From an uncultured Lachnospiraceae bacterium (GTDB lineage: Bacteria > Bacillota > Clostridia > Lachnospirales > Lachnospiraceae): DNA of 64,000 bases. The stretch spans positions 1-64,000 of the forward strand of contig CAMNRH010000003.1 in assembly GCA_946552115.1 (NCBI GenBank), in the 5' to 3' direction. Below the pieces are notes generated by a model. The model ran no database searches. It saw nothing but the letters and a program-made list of their open reading frames with translations, and was not told where the DNA came from. The translations under genes were made by a program, and so were the position numbers. Shown in pieces: positions 16,442 through 25,885 of the stretch (positions within the stretch are counted from its first letter, which is position 1; the number at the start of each line of letters is the position of its first letter).

Positions 16442-18577
16442 ATGAAACATACAAAAGCTTTACTTGTCTGCGCATTAATTTTAACGCTCGGCACAGGCCC
16501 GGGAGTAAGTGCTTTGGCTGAATCTCCGGATTCTGCAGAGGAAAATCGTCAGGCTGTTCAGGATACCAGTTATCTTACGGCGGAAGAAGAAAATGGCGCC
16601 GATACCGCGAATGACAGCAATGATACGGATACCTGGCCCCAGCCGAAGAGCGAGGGGGAGCCTCAGGTATCGGCAGCAGATATCAGTCACGGAGAGATTC
16701 ACCTGTTAAACGGTGAGGAATATACTTATAGCGGGGCAGATATTCAGCCGGAGATAAAGGTATTTTGCGAGGGAGCAGAATTGGAAAGGTCTGTTTATAA
16801 AATATCCTGTCAAAATAACCGGAATGCAGGTGTGGCGACCATTCAGGTAGAAGGAAATGAGGAGGCAGGGTATACGGGAAAGCTTGAAAGGACTTTCCAT
16901 ATTACGCCGATGTCTGTTGAAAAGCTGGGCGCAGCCTTAAAAACGACAGAATATGTTTATGACGGAAAAGCGAAACGCCCTGAAGTGAATATAAGCTATA
17001 ATGGGAAAGCTCTTACAGCGGGTTCTGATTATACGGTTTCCTATGTAAATGATAAGGAAATAGGGACGGCATCCGTAGCTTTAAACGGGACAGGAAATTA
17101 TTCGGGCAGGGTAACGCTTTCTTATAGGATTAACTGGCCTCAGACGGTTTTGAACCAGACAACGCCTGTCAGCATGAATCAGATAAAGCTGACGTGGAAA
17201 AAAGCAGCGGGAGCCTCCGGATATTGCCTGTACCGAAAGACCTCTTCGTCGGCATCATATAAATTACTTGCGACGGTGACCTCTCCGTCCGCGGTGTCCT
17301 ATACGGATGCGGCCGTGAAAGAGGGCCAGACATATTATTACAGGCTTCGTCCTTATCGGAACGTAAATGGAAAAAAGGTATGGGGGAACTATTCTGTTGT
17401 CAGAAAGCAGAAAGCATGTGTGGCGACTCCGGTTATTGCGAAGACAGCGTCGGCTTCCTGCCGGTCAGTTAAGGTGACGTGGAAGAAAGTATCGGGGGCA
17501 AGCGGATATGTGGTGTATCGGAGCACCTCTCCTGACGGGAAATATAAAAGACTCGGAAGCGTAAAGGGTGGAAGTAAGGTAAGCTATACAGATAAAAAGT
17601 GTACATGCGGAACTACCTATTATTATAAAGTACGTGCATATCGGTCAGCCGGCGGTAAGAATGCATACGGCTATGCTTCTGATGCAAAGAGCGGAAAAGC
17701 AGTTCCGTCAAAGGTATCATTCAGCAAACAGACAGAGCGATACGGTACGAAAGTAATTTTAAAGTGGAATAAGACAAAGGACGCTTCCGGATATGTCATA
17801 TACAGAAGCAGTAGGAAGAGTGGAAAATATACGAAAATAAAAACAATTACAAAGGCGGACACGGTAAAATGGACGGATTCCGGCCTGAAAAAAGGAAACG
17901 TCTATTATTATAAAATCCGTGCTTACCGCAATGTGAAAGGGGAAAAGGTATACGGCCCTTATTCGGCAGCGTATAAAAAGGATAAGGGAGGCTGGGTATA
18001 CAAGGACGGCTTCAAGCTGTATTATAATTCAAAAGGGAAGCTGGTAAAGGACGTAAGCTGCTATATCGGAAAGCAGAATTCTTATGTCCTGAAAGTAAAC
18101 AAACAGAAAAATGTAGTTACGGTATATGCGAAGGACGGAAAAAACGGATATATTATTCCGGTAAAGGCCTTTATATGCGCGACAGGAAAGGCGACGCCTG
18201 TGGGTACGTTCCATACACCGCAGAAATATCGCTGGCTTTTGCTTGTGGGTCCCTGTTACGGACAGTGGTGTACGGGGATTCAGGGAGACTTTTTATTCCA
18301 TTCTTCTCCGTATAAGACAAGAAATAATCAGGATTTGGATGTTCCTGAATATAATAAGCTTGGCACGACATGCTCGCATGGATGCGTCAGGCTGCAGGCC
18401 GGGGATGCAAAATGGATTTACGATCATTGTAAAATCGGGACAAAAGTTGTGATTTATAATAGCTCCTATGCGGGGCCGCTGGGAAAACCTTCCGCCGCGA
18501 AGCTTTCTTCCTCGCATAAATGGGATCCCACAGACCCGAATATGTACAGCAAATGTCAGAAAAAGGGATGTCACTAA
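16442..18577 (+). CDS. Secreted L,D-transpeptidase (YkuD) with Ig-like/FnIII repeats
   Basis: The 711-residue protein has a signal peptide (KHTKALLVCALILTLGTG), an acidic linker, one or two YDG-type Ig-like domains (about residues 80-235, with VYDGKAKRPEV and GTGNYSG) and three fibronectin-III-like modules of about 95 residues each containing ASGY-YRS-type strands. At the end is a YkuD catalytic domain with SHGCVRL; its nucleophile cysteine codon is at 18383-18385. Such enzymes make 3-3 peptidoglycan crosslinks or attach proteins to the wall. The start at 16442 fits the AAAGGA site; the ATG at 16433 is too close to it. Confidence 0.92.
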   Translation: MKHTKALLVCALILTLGTGPGVSALAESPDSAEENRQAVQDTSYLTAEEENGADTANDSNDTDTWPQPKSEGEPQVSAADISHGEIHLLNGEEYTYSGADIQPEIKVFCEGAELERSVYKISCQNNRNAGVATIQVEGNEEAGYTGKLERTFHITPMSVEKLGAALKTTEYVYDGKAKRPEVNISYNGKALTAGSDYTVSYVNDKEIGTASVALNGTGNYSGRVTLSYRINWPQTVLNQTTPVSMNQIKLTWKKAAGASGYCLYRKTSSSASYKLLATVTSPSAVSYTDAAVKEGQTYYYRLRPYRNVNGKKVWGNYSVVRKQKACVATPVIAKTASASCRSVKVTWKKVSGASGYVVYRSTSPDGKYKRLGSVKGGSKVSYTDKKCTCGTTYYYKVRAYRSAGGKNAYGYASDAKSGKAVPSKVSFSKQTERYGTKVILKWNKTKDASGYVIYRSSRKSGKYTKIKTITKADTVKWTDSGLKKGNVYYYKIRAYRNVKGEKVYGPYSAAYKKDKGGWVYKDGFKLYYNSKGKLVKDVSCYIGKQNSYVLKVNKQKNVVTVYAKDGKNGYIIPVKAFICATGKATPVGTFHTPQKYRWLLLVGPCYGQWCTGIQGDFLFHSSPYKTRNNQDLDVPEYNKLGTTCSHGCVRLQAGDAKWIYDHCKIGTKVVIYNSSYAGPLGKPSAAKLSSSHKWDPTDPNMYSKCQKKGCH

Positions 18578-18746
18578 AAATGGAAAAAATCGACAAAAAC
18601 AGGCAGAAAAATACAGAAGACGGCCAATTGTATATTTGACAAAATTAAGGAATATGTGTTACTGTTATTAAGATAAAAGGAATGAAGAGACATGAGGGGA
18701 GAAGCATGTTTCAAAAAGCGTTTTATTTTAACAGGAGGAGGTAAAT

Positions 18747-21332
18747 ATGCGGAAGATGAATAAGGGGCTGGCATGTCTGATGGTTGTATGCCTGTGTATA
18801 GTATCTGTATCGTTTCAGACATTTGCTCAGGAGCCGGATACGATGCAGACACAGACATCAGGTGCGGTTCCGGAGGATCGTGATACTCAGGGAGCAGGAG
18901 ATGCTGCAGCGGACGACGGAAATGATCAGACAACGGGAGACATCACCTCGGATAATGGAAATGATCAGACAACGGGAGGCATCACCTCGGATGACGGAGA
19001 TGACCGGACGACGGGAGATACTGCTTCGGATGATGAAAATAACCGGAAAGCAGGAAATGCCGCTTTGGAGAATGACAAAAATCAGGCTTCAGAGGATGAG
19101 AATGACAACTCCGAACCGGATTCGGAAACACCGTTAAACGACGACCCGGGAGCAGGACGTCTGCAGGGAGATATACCGGAGGAATTTTTTGGCATGGCAT
19201 CTTTTGGACTGCGCTCGTCAGGCATTCAGCATGACAGTAAATTTGACGGCTATACAATTGAGGACGGAATTGATGTATCCGAGTGGAACAAAACGATTAA
19301 CTGGACAAAGGTAAAACAGGCCGGGATTGATTTTGCGATTATCCGTGTGGCTTACAGAGGCTGGGGCGATGCGGGAACATTGGCTGTTGATAATAAAGCG
19401 GTTGAAAATCTTAAAGGGGCCATTGCTGCCGGAATTCCGGTTGGAGTATATATATTTTCACAGGCGACAACTGAAAAAGAAGCGATAGAAGAGGCAAATT
19501 ACATTACAGATAAAATCAGGGGTTATAATATTTCGCTGCCGGTTGTCATGGATTTTGAATTTGCAAGCGCCGGCGGACTTGTAGGGCGGTTATATAATAA
19601 ATTTGGGACTTCGAATGCAACGAATAAAAATGCGGCGACGAAAGTATGCATGGCGTTTTGTAAACAGGTGGCTTCAAAGGGTTATACTCCGATGGTATAT
19701 GCGAATGCGGATATGCTTCGTAATCATTTAAATGCGTCTACGATCAGTGCATCCTATCCGGTCTGGCTTGCGAATTATACAACAAAAACTGATTATACGG
19801 GCGATTACAGCTACTGGCAGTACAGCTCAACAGGAAAGGTCAGCGGTATCAGCGGCAATGTAGATATGAATGTCAGATATATGAAAGATATTGGCGGCGC
19901 CGGAGGAACAACACCGGAAGTTACGGTAACGACGCCTGAGTTGGTTTCTGCCGCGAATAGTAACGGCGGAGTGACCGTTACGTGGAAGCAGGTATCAGAT
20001 GCAAAAGGATATCGTATATACCGGAAAGAGCCGGGCGGAAGCTGGACCAGAACAGGGACCGTGTCCTCCAATAAAACCGTAACCTATAAGGACAGTACGG
20101 CGGTTTCCGGAAAAGAATATATCTATACGGTGCGCGGCTATAACGGAAGCGTGTTAAGCGGATATGATAAAACAGGCGTCAGCACATTATATTTGGCAGC
20201 TCCGGCGCTGAAATCGGCGCAAGGGTCTTCCTCTGCCGTTAAGGTGACATGGGGTAAGGTCGACGGAGCAGAAGGCTATTATGTATATAGAAAGGTTTCC
20301 GGCGGTAAATGGGGACTGATTGCAACGATTAAGAATGGCAATACCGTTACTTATTCGGACAAAACAGGCGAGAAAGGAACGACCTATTATTATACTGTCC
20401 GGGCTTATAAGGGCAGTACAAGAAGCTATTATGTGACTCCGGGAGTGAGTGCGGTAAAGGCGTCGTATATGGACTATAAGACGACGGCATCTGTATATTA
20501 CCGGAGCGGACCGGGGACATCCTATGCAAAGAAAGGTTTACTGGCAAGCGGAAAAACGATTAGTGTTGAAGTCGGTTATTCGAAGAAAGCGAACGGCTAT
20601 ACATGGTATCGTTTTAAAACCGGAACCGCGACGTATTATATTGCGTCAAAATATTTAAAGAAAGCAACCGCAGCAAAGCCGAAAATCACTTACACAACTT
20701 ATACAACAACGGCAAAGGTAAATTACCGGAGCGGAGCGGGAACAGTTTACGCGGTAAAGGGAACGCTTGCGAAAGGAAAAACAATCAGTGTAGAAAACGG
20801 TTACTCAAAAAAAGCGAACGGCTATACGTGGTACCGCTTTAAAAGCGGAACAAAAACTTATTATATTGCGACAAAATATATAAAAAAAGGGACGGCGGCA
20901 GCGTCGGCTAAGAAAACCTATACAAGCTACAAGACGACAGCAAAAGTAAATTACCGGAGCGGAGCGGGAACAGTTTACGCGGTAAAGGGAACGCTTGCGA
21001 AAGGAAAAACAATCAGTGTAGAAAACGGTTACTCAAAAAAAGCGAACGGCTATACGTGGTACCGCTTTAAAAGCGGGACAAAGACGTACTATATTGCGTC
21101 AAAATATATAAAGAAAGCCGGGCCGTCTTATATAAAATATAAGACGACAGATACCGTAAATTATCGGAGCGGAGCGGGAACATCCTATGCGGTAAAAGGT
21201 GCTCTTGCCAAAGGAAAGACTATCAGTGTGGAAAAGGGGTATTCCAGGAAAGCAAACGGTTATACGTGGTATCGTTTTAAAAGCGGGACAAAGACGTATT
21301 ATGTGGCGTCGAAATATTTGAAGAAAGCATAA
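18747..21332 (+). CDS. Secreted GH25 muramidase with FnIII and four SH3 repeats
   Basis: The 861-residue protein has a signal peptide, an acidic Asp/Thr-rich linker with 13-residue tandem repeats, and a glycoside hydrolase 25 domain (about residues 170-385) with catalytic-type motifs GIDVSEW (Asp176) and VVMDFEF (Asp269, Glu271). Two FnIII-like modules and four bacterial SH3 modules (YRSGxGTxYAxKG ... YTWYRF ... YYIASKY) follow. GH25 enzymes cut the glycan strand between MurNAc and GlcNAc; SH3 modules bind the wall. AGGAGG precedes the ATG. A TTGACA at 18636 may belong to its promoter, but the -10 is poor. Confidence 0.93.
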   Translation: MRKMNKGLACLMVVCLCIVSVSFQTFAQEPDTMQTQTSGAVPEDRDTQGAGDAAADDGNDQTTGDITSDNGNDQTTGGITSDDGDDRTTGDTASDDENNRKAGNAALENDKNQASEDENDNSEPDSETPLNDDPGAGRLQGDIPEEFFGMASFGLRSSGIQHDSKFDGYTIEDGIDVSEWNKTINWTKVKQAGIDFAIIRVAYRGWGDAGTLAVDNKAVENLKGAIAAGIPVGVYIFSQATTEKEAIEEANYITDKIRGYNISLPVVMDFEFASAGGLVGRLYNKFGTSNATNKNAATKVCMAFCKQVASKGYTPMVYANADMLRNHLNASTISASYPVWLANYTTKTDYTGDYSYWQYSSTGKVSGISGNVDMNVRYMKDIGGAGGTTPEVTVTTPELVSAANSNGGVTVTWKQVSDAKGYRIYRKEPGGSWTRTGTVSSNKTVTYKDSTAVSGKEYIYTVRGYNGSVLSGYDKTGVSTLYLAAPALKSAQGSSSAVKVTWGKVDGAEGYYVYRKVSGGKWGLIATIKNGNTVTYSDKTGEKGTTYYYTVRAYKGSTRSYYVTPGVSAVKASYMDYKTTASVYYRSGPGTSYAKKGLLASGKTISVEVGYSKKANGYTWYRFKTGTATYYIASKYLKKATAAKPKITYTTYTTTAKVNYRSGAGTVYAVKGTLAKGKTISVENGYSKKANGYTWYRFKSGTKTYYIATKYIKKGTAAASAKKTYTSYKTTAKVNYRSGAGTVYAVKGTLAKGKTISVENGYSKKANGYTWYRFKSGTKTYYIASKYIKKAGPSYIKYKTTDTVNYRSGAGTSYAVKGALAKGKTISVEKGYSRKANGYTWYRFKSGTKTYYVASKYLKKA
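18912..19067 (+). repeat. Four 39-base tandem repeats in the muramidase linker
   Basis: Units start at 18912, 18951, 18990 and 19029. Each encodes 13 residues of the form DDGNDQTTGDITS, the first two nearly identical and the last degraded. They form an acidic flexible spacer between the signal peptide and the catalytic domain. Confidence 0.85.
20718..21076 (+). repeat. Exact 131-base direct repeat within SH3 modules
   Basis: Bases 20718-20848 and 20946-21076 are identical over 131 bases at an offset of 228, covering most of SH3 modules 2 and 3. Flanking modules 1 and 4 are similar but diverged, so one module was recently duplicated or converted. Confidence 0.9.
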
Positions 21333-21333
21333 A

Positions 21334-21368
21334 GAAAAGTCTGCGGCAGAAGATGCTGCGGACTTTTC
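21334..21368 (+). terminator. Terminator-like hairpin after the muramidase
   Basis: A 15-pair stem (21334-21348 with 21354-21368, two G-T wobbles) closes a five-base loop. The T-run is inside the stem rather than after it, so strength is uncertain. Confidence 0.65.
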
Positions 21369-21385
21369 ACATTTCATAAAATTTA

Positions 21386-21414
21386 TTGTTTGCTTGTTAT
21401 TCCCGTGTTATAAT
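21386..21414 (+). promoter_or_regulatory. Toxin promoter
   Basis: TTGTTT (21386-21391) and TATAAT (21409-21414) with a 17-base spacer lie about 80 bases upstream of the small toxin ORF, leaving a structured leader of about 75 bases. Confidence 0.65.
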
Positions 21415-21494
21415 GAGGCTGTATAATTAAAAGGAAAGCAGGATGCGACTTTCCGGTGGGTGCTCTCTAGTCTTATGGAAGAGGGTGGTGCTTT

Positions 21495-21575
21495 ATGAGT
21501 ATAAAGGAAGTTCTTACATTGTTGCTTGTTGTATTTGCGGCATTGTCATACATAGACAACCATAAAAAGAAATAG
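21495..21575 (+). CDS. Type I toxin, holin-like (TxpA/BsrG-type) small membrane peptide
   Basis: A 26-residue peptide, MSIKEVLTLLL then VVFAALSYIDNHKKK, has the pattern of Firmicutes putative holin-like toxins: MSxxE start, one membrane helix and a basic lysine tail. GAGGGTGG lies 6-13 bases upstream of the ATG. An antisense RNA gene with its own promoter and terminator overlaps its 3' end, as in TxpA/RatA and BsrG/SR4. Overproduced members depolarise or damage the membrane; here the function is inferred from family and layout. Confidence 0.82.
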   Translation: MSIKEVLTLLLVVFAALSYIDNHKKK

Positions 21576-21662
21576 CATCCCAACCGTCCCAAGTTAGATG
21601 CTATTTCAAAAATAGATTTTCTTACTGAGGGCAATCGGAAATTTAATTCCGATAACCTTTCT
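21562..21662 (-). ncRNA. Antisense antitoxin RNA of the type I system
   Basis: The predicted RNA starts near 21662, about 7 bases past the minus-strand TATAAT, and ends at a hairpin formed by 21570-21579 (AAATAGCATC) and 21597-21606 (GATGCTATTT), followed on the minus strand by TTTCTTTTT. Length is about 100 nt. It is complementary to the last toxin codons and the 3' untranslated region, including a second stem around 21624-21668. Ends are predicted, not measured. Confidence 0.72.
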
Positions 21663-21668
21663 TAGTAA

Positions 21669-21697
21669 ATTATACATTAGAGCTGCTTGATTTTCAA
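21669..21697 (-). promoter_or_regulatory. Antitoxin RNA promoter
   Basis: On the minus strand TTGAAA (complement of 21692-21697) and TATAAT (complement of 21669-21674) are exactly 17 bases apart. The -35 box lies in the loop and stem of the toxin mRNA terminator on the other strand. Confidence 0.75.
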
Positions 21698-21708
21698 GCA
21701 GCTTTTTA
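21681..21708 (+). terminator. Toxin mRNA terminator
   Basis: AGCTGCTTGA (21681-21690) pairs perfectly with TCAAGCAGCT (21694-21703) around a three-base loop and is followed by a T-run. It would end the toxin transcript. Confidence 0.85.
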
Positions 21709-21794
21709 AATTTTAAATAAAAATTACTGCGAAATTAATGTGAGGCACTAAAAACGAAAGGAACGTAACAAAATATGGAATAGTCGAAAAGCAA

Positions 21795-21823
21795 TTGCGG
21801 CAATTGACTGAAAATGTTATAAT
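21795..21823 (+). promoter_or_regulatory. Candidate promoter of the glucosaminidase gene
   Basis: TTGCGG (21795-21800) and a perfect TATAAT (21818-21823) are 17 bases apart, 35 bases upstream of the ATG. Confidence 0.6.
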
Positions 21824-21857
21824 ACATGTCAATAAGGGATTATAAGGGAGAAAATCA

Positions 21858-24263
21858 ATGAAATACAATAAAATCAGAAAAATTTTGTCGGTGGTACTGA
21901 TAGGGGCTATGCTGTGCGGAACAGCCGTAAACGCCGCGGATCTGGAGGACGAGCAGATAAAAGCGGTTCTGCCTGCTTTGGGGACAGAAAACGACGTGGA
22001 CGAATCAGAGGAAACAGAGGATTTTACGCAAACGGATAATGTTACGGATGAAAGCAATCAATCGGAAGCAGAGCCGGGAAATACTGCAGAAAATGAGCAG
22101 TTAGAGAACGGGCAGCCGGCTGAAGACCAGAAACAGGAAGAAACGCTTCCGGACGAAAATGAGGAAGAGATACTGGAGGACAAGCCTCAGGAAAGTGCGC
22201 TGGAGCAGCCGGAGGAAGAGGAGGTGCTCCTGCCGGATGAGGAAACGCAGCGTCTGCTTGAGGTATATGAGCAGTGGCTTGACGAGTCCAGAAAGCGCCT
22301 GGCTGTCGGAACCTATGATACGGAGCTTAAACGGTTTCCGTCCTCTTATCAGAAATATTTGAAAGCTTTACATAAAAAACATCCGGAGTGGATATTTGTC
22401 GCGGTAGATACGGGATTAAAATGGAAAGATACCGTGAAAGAGGAGGCATCCGCAAATCGGAGTCTGATTCCGGTTAATTCCGGCAGCCTGCTTTTAAGTA
22501 AGGCAGCCTCTGACTATAATGCATCAAAAGGGACGTATATTCCAAAAGACGGAGTGAGCTGGGTGACGGCAAGCAAGCCGGCGGCGGCCTATTACCTTGA
22601 CCCGAGAAATTTTCTGACAGACGAATATATTTTTATGTTTGAAGCATTGGATTATAATAAATCCTATCATACGGTTGCAGGTGTCGAGGAGGTTTTAAAA
22701 GGAACCGGGCTTTCGAAGAAAACGGTGAAATATCTGAATTCGAAAGGAAAGACGATAACAACGGATAAAACCTATGGGCAGTTGATTTATGCGGCGGGAG
22801 CGTCCAACAAGGTAAGTCCTTTATTTCTTGCGTCAAAAATCAGGCAGGAGACCGGCGGTTCTCTGTCAAACGGCAGTATTTCAGGGAAATTTACATATGG
22901 AGGGAAATCCTATAAGGGCTATTATAATTTTTACAATATAGGCGCGTATTCTACAAGCACAGGTTCAGCGGTGGCCAACGGGCTTTCCTACGCAAAGAGC
23001 GGGACAAGCTACGGCCGTCCGTGGAATTCCCCGGTAAAGGCGATTGACGGAGGCGCTCAGTTTCTGGCAAAATCCTATATTGCCAGAGGGCAGAACACGG
23101 TATATTTTCAGAAATTTAATACGGCGGTAGCGCCCTATTACCAGAATCAGTATATGCAGAATATAAGCGGAGCGGCGTCGGAGGCATCGTCTACTTACCT
23201 GTCCCATAAAAACATGGGCATTGTAGATAATCCATATGTTTTTTACATTCCGGTGTATAAAAGCATGCCGTCCCAGACAAATAAAATAAGTATCAATAAA
23301 TCAGTGAAAAAGGGAAAAACGACCGCCGCTGTAAATATGCGGAAAGGTCCGTCCACAAAATATGCGAATTTGGTAACCATACCTAAAAATGCCACTGTAA
23401 CAGTAGACGGCGGCGTGTTTACAGATAAAGAATTGTCCGTGTCCGCGCAGCAGTCCAATCCATATTGGTTCAAGGTCGCATATGGAGGGAAAACCGGCTA
23501 TATCGCCGCTGCGTACCTGAAAATGAATTCCGATAAGACGATTAAGGTGAAAGGGCAGCTGCAATTGGCTGTTACCGGAGCAGGCTCCGGAGAGACACTT
23601 TATTATGAAACAGATAATCCGGCGGTTGCCACCGTAAGCGCTGCAGGGAAGGTTACAGGGGTAAAGAAAGGCACCTGTATGATTTATGTGGTGTCAGGAT
23701 CGGGAAAGACAGTGGATGTGATCGGAATTACAGTAGGAGCGTCCTCAGTTCCGCCGAAGACACCTGTCACATCGCCGAAAGTGACGCTTGCCACGCCGAA
23801 GCTGGTATCAGCGACGGGCTCGGCTTCCTCTGTTAAGGTGAAGTGGAAAAAGGTATCGGCGGCATCCGGATATTACGTTTATCGTAAGGTTTCAGGAGGC
23901 AAGTGGAGCAAAATCGGTACTGTTAAAAATAAAAATACGGTTACCTATACGGATAAAACCGCAAAAGCAGGAAAAACCTATTATTACACGGTGAGAGCCT
24001 ATAAGGGAAGTGTGAAAAGCGCTTATGTAAAAGCGGGGATTAAAGGAAAAAGAGAGCAATATCTGACTTATAAAACGAAAGATATTATAAATTACCGAAG
24101 CGGTCCCGGAACATCCTATGCCGTAAAGGGGTTGTTATGGAGGAATACAAGTATTAAGGTTGTGAAGGGCTGGAAGAAAAAGGCCGGCGGATATACCTGG
24201 TATAAAATGTATCGAAATAAGAAGTATTATTATGTGGCGTCGAAATATTTAAAGAAAAAATAG
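21858..24263 (+). CDS. Secreted glucosaminidase-like peptidoglycan hydrolase with SH3, Ig-like and FnIII domains
   Basis: The 801-residue protein has a signal peptide (IRKILSVVLIGAMLCGTAVNA), a Glu-rich linker (about residues 25-130) and a glucosaminidase-type domain (about 155-470). That domain has the catalytic-glutamate motif KIRQETGG (Glu331) and the NFYNIGAY motif typical of LytD/GH73-like enzymes. An SH3 module, a BIG2-like Ig domain (GAGSGETLYYETDNPAVATVS), an FnIII-like module and a final SH3 module follow. The enzyme would cut between GlcNAc and MurNAc. AAGGGAG precedes the ATG. Confidence 0.9.
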   Translation: MKYNKIRKILSVVLIGAMLCGTAVNAADLEDEQIKAVLPALGTENDVDESEETEDFTQTDNVTDESNQSEAEPGNTAENEQLENGQPAEDQKQEETLPDENEEEILEDKPQESALEQPEEEEVLLPDEETQRLLEVYEQWLDESRKRLAVGTYDTELKRFPSSYQKYLKALHKKHPEWIFVAVDTGLKWKDTVKEEASANRSLIPVNSGSLLLSKAASDYNASKGTYIPKDGVSWVTASKPAAAYYLDPRNFLTDEYIFMFEALDYNKSYHTVAGVEEVLKGTGLSKKTVKYLNSKGKTITTDKTYGQLIYAAGASNKVSPLFLASKIRQETGGSLSNGSISGKFTYGGKSYKGYYNFYNIGAYSTSTGSAVANGLSYAKSGTSYGRPWNSPVKAIDGGAQFLAKSYIARGQNTVYFQKFNTAVAPYYQNQYMQNISGAASEASSTYLSHKNMGIVDNPYVFYIPVYKSMPSQTNKISINKSVKKGKTTAAVNMRKGPSTKYANLVTIPKNATVTVDGGVFTDKELSVSAQQSNPYWFKVAYGGKTGYIAAAYLKMNSDKTIKVKGQLQLAVTGAGSGETLYYETDNPAVATVSAAGKVTGVKKGTCMIYVVSGSGKTVDVIGITVGASSVPPKTPVTSPKVTLATPKLVSATGSASSVKVKWKKVSAASGYYVYRKVSGGKWSKIGTVKNKNTVTYTDKTAKAGKTYYYTVRAYKGSVKSAYVKAGIKGKREQYLTYKTKDIINYRSGPGTSYAVKGLLWRNTSIKVVKGWKKKAGGYTWYKMYRNKKYYYVASKYLKKK

Positions 24264-24291
24264 ATATGGCAGAAAAGGAAACGATAATAAT

Positions 24292-25212
24292 ATGAAGAAA
24301 GCAACATTGGTTATTATGGCCGCGGGAATCGGCAGCAGATTTAAGGGCGGTATTAAGCAGCTGGCGCCGGTAGGACCAAATCGGGAAGTAATTATGGAAT
24401 ATTCCATTTATGACGCAATTGAGGCCGGTTTTAACAAAGTAGTATTTGTTATTAAAAAGGATATCGAAAAAGAATTTAAGGAGGCGCTGGGAAACCGGAT
24501 TGAGAAAGCTGTGGAGGCAGCATATGTTTATCAGGAGCTTTCTGATATTCCGCAGCGTTTTGCGGGGAAATTTGAGGGCAGGACAAAGCCGTGGGGAACC
24601 GGGCAGGCGGTGCTCTGCTGCAGGGATGCTGTAAAAGAGCCGTTCCTTGTCATTAATGCAGATGATTATTACGGAAAAGAGGCTTATAGAGAAGCATTCC
24701 GTTACCTGAATCAGCCGGAAGAACCGGATGAAAAGCTGTGTATCGGTATGGTCGGCTTTGTGCTTAAGAATACGTTAAGTGACAATGGGACGGTAACGCG
24801 CGGTATCTGTAAGGTCGGCAGCAACCGGATGCTGATGAAGATAAAAGAAACCTATGGAATTGAAAAGAAGGGGGACAGAGTTGTTGCGGGAAAAGATGCG
24901 AAAGAAGAACTGGATTCAGAGACGCCGGTATCTATGAATATGTGGGCTTTGCGTCCGAAATTCTTTTCGGTTCTGGAAGACAGATTTGCGGATTTTCTGG
25001 ATAAGCTGCCGCCGGAGAATCTTTCGGGAGAATATCTTCTTCCGGCAATTATAGGGGAGCTGCTGGAAGAGAAAAAGGCACAGGTTAAGGTGCTGAATTC
25101 TAAAGATAAGTGGTTTGGCGTGACATATAAGGAAGACAGGGATATTGTTGTGCAATCCATTCGGGCGCTGATTAAAGAGGGAGAATACCCGGAAAGGCTG
25201 TTTGTTCAGTAG
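24292..25212 (+). CDS. Sugar-phosphate/choline-phosphate-type nucleotidyltransferase
   Basis: The 306-residue protein begins with the nucleotide-binding loop VIMAAGIGSRFKGGIKQLAP. It has the catalytic-metal stretch LVINADDYYG near residue 122 and PWGTGQAVLCCRDA, a pattern of GlmU/LicC-like transferases. The N-terminal insertion GGIKQLAPVGPNREVI marks a subgroup often found in Firmicutes with unknown substrate. It starts about 30 bases after the glucosaminidase gene and precedes the glycan locus. It could make a CDP- or UDP-activated building block for it. Confidence 0.82.
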   Translation: MKKATLVIMAAGIGSRFKGGIKQLAPVGPNREVIMEYSIYDAIEAGFNKVVFVIKKDIEKEFKEALGNRIEKAVEAAYVYQELSDIPQRFAGKFEGRTKPWGTGQAVLCCRDAVKEPFLVINADDYYGKEAYREAFRYLNQPEEPDEKLCIGMVGFVLKNTLSDNGTVTRGICKVGSNRMLMKIKETYGIEKKGDRVVAGKDAKEELDSETPVSMNMWALRPKFFSVLEDRFADFLDKLPPENLSGEYLLPAIIGELLEEKKAQVKVLNSKDKWFGVTYKEDRDIVVQSIRALIKEGEYPERLFVQ

Positions 25213-25261
25213 GCAGCTTTTAGAATTTATATTAAATTTATGATATATGAAGGAGAAAGCG

Positions 25262-25792
25262 ATGATTTTATCGGACGGAGAGTTAAGAGCCTTAATAAAA
25301 AATAATAAACTAAGAATAGAGCCTTTGGAGGAATCCCAAATACAGCCGGCGAGTATAGATATCACGCTTGGAAATACATTCAGCGTAATAGATGATATGC
25401 ACGGAGGAGTTATCAATCCGTATAAAAATGTGACATACAAGGTGATTGAAACTGAGAAATATGTACTTCTTCCGGGAGAATTTGTGCTGGCTACGACGAG
25501 GGAATATATTGCCTTGCCGAATAACCTTACAGCTTTTGTAGAAGGAAGAAGCTCATGGGGGCGTCTCGGATTGTTTATTCAAAATGCAGGATGGGTTGAT
25601 CCTGGATTTGAGGGGGAAATTACGTTAGAATTGTTTAATGCAAATAAGTGTGCGATAGAGTTACATAATGGTTTAAGATTGGGGCAGTTAGTATTTGCCC
25701 GGATGGAAAAGGACGCGGAAAACCCTTATCGCGGGAAATATCAGGGGCAAAAGCAGGCGACAGGGTCGAAAGCGTATTTGGATTTTTCATAG
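25262..25792 (+). CDS. dcd: dCTP deaminase
   Basis: The 176-residue protein starts MILSDGELRALI and contains the family core QPASIDITLG, EGRSSWGRLGLFIQNAGWVDPG and the catalytic-glutamate strand EITLELFN. Known enzymes convert dCTP to dUTP, some further to dUMP; the sequence alone does not settle which. The start at 25262 has AAGGAG 6-11 bases upstream, while an ATG 15 bases earlier lies on top of that site. It is a housekeeping gene beside the glycan locus. Confidence 0.92.
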   Translation: MILSDGELRALIKNNKLRIEPLEESQIQPASIDITLGNTFSVIDDMHGGVINPYKNVTYKVIETEKYVLLPGEFVLATTREYIALPNNLTAFVEGRSSWGRLGLFIQNAGWVDPGFEGEITLELFNANKCAIELHNGLRLGQLVFARMEKDAENPYRGKYQGQKQATGSKAYLDFS

Positions 25793-25885
25793 GAGCTTTT
25801 AAAACGGTTTTTGGTGTAAACGGTATAAAGAACAGGGAAAGGTGTAATTTTTTGCATCTTTCTTTTGCTGTATGGAGATGATAAC

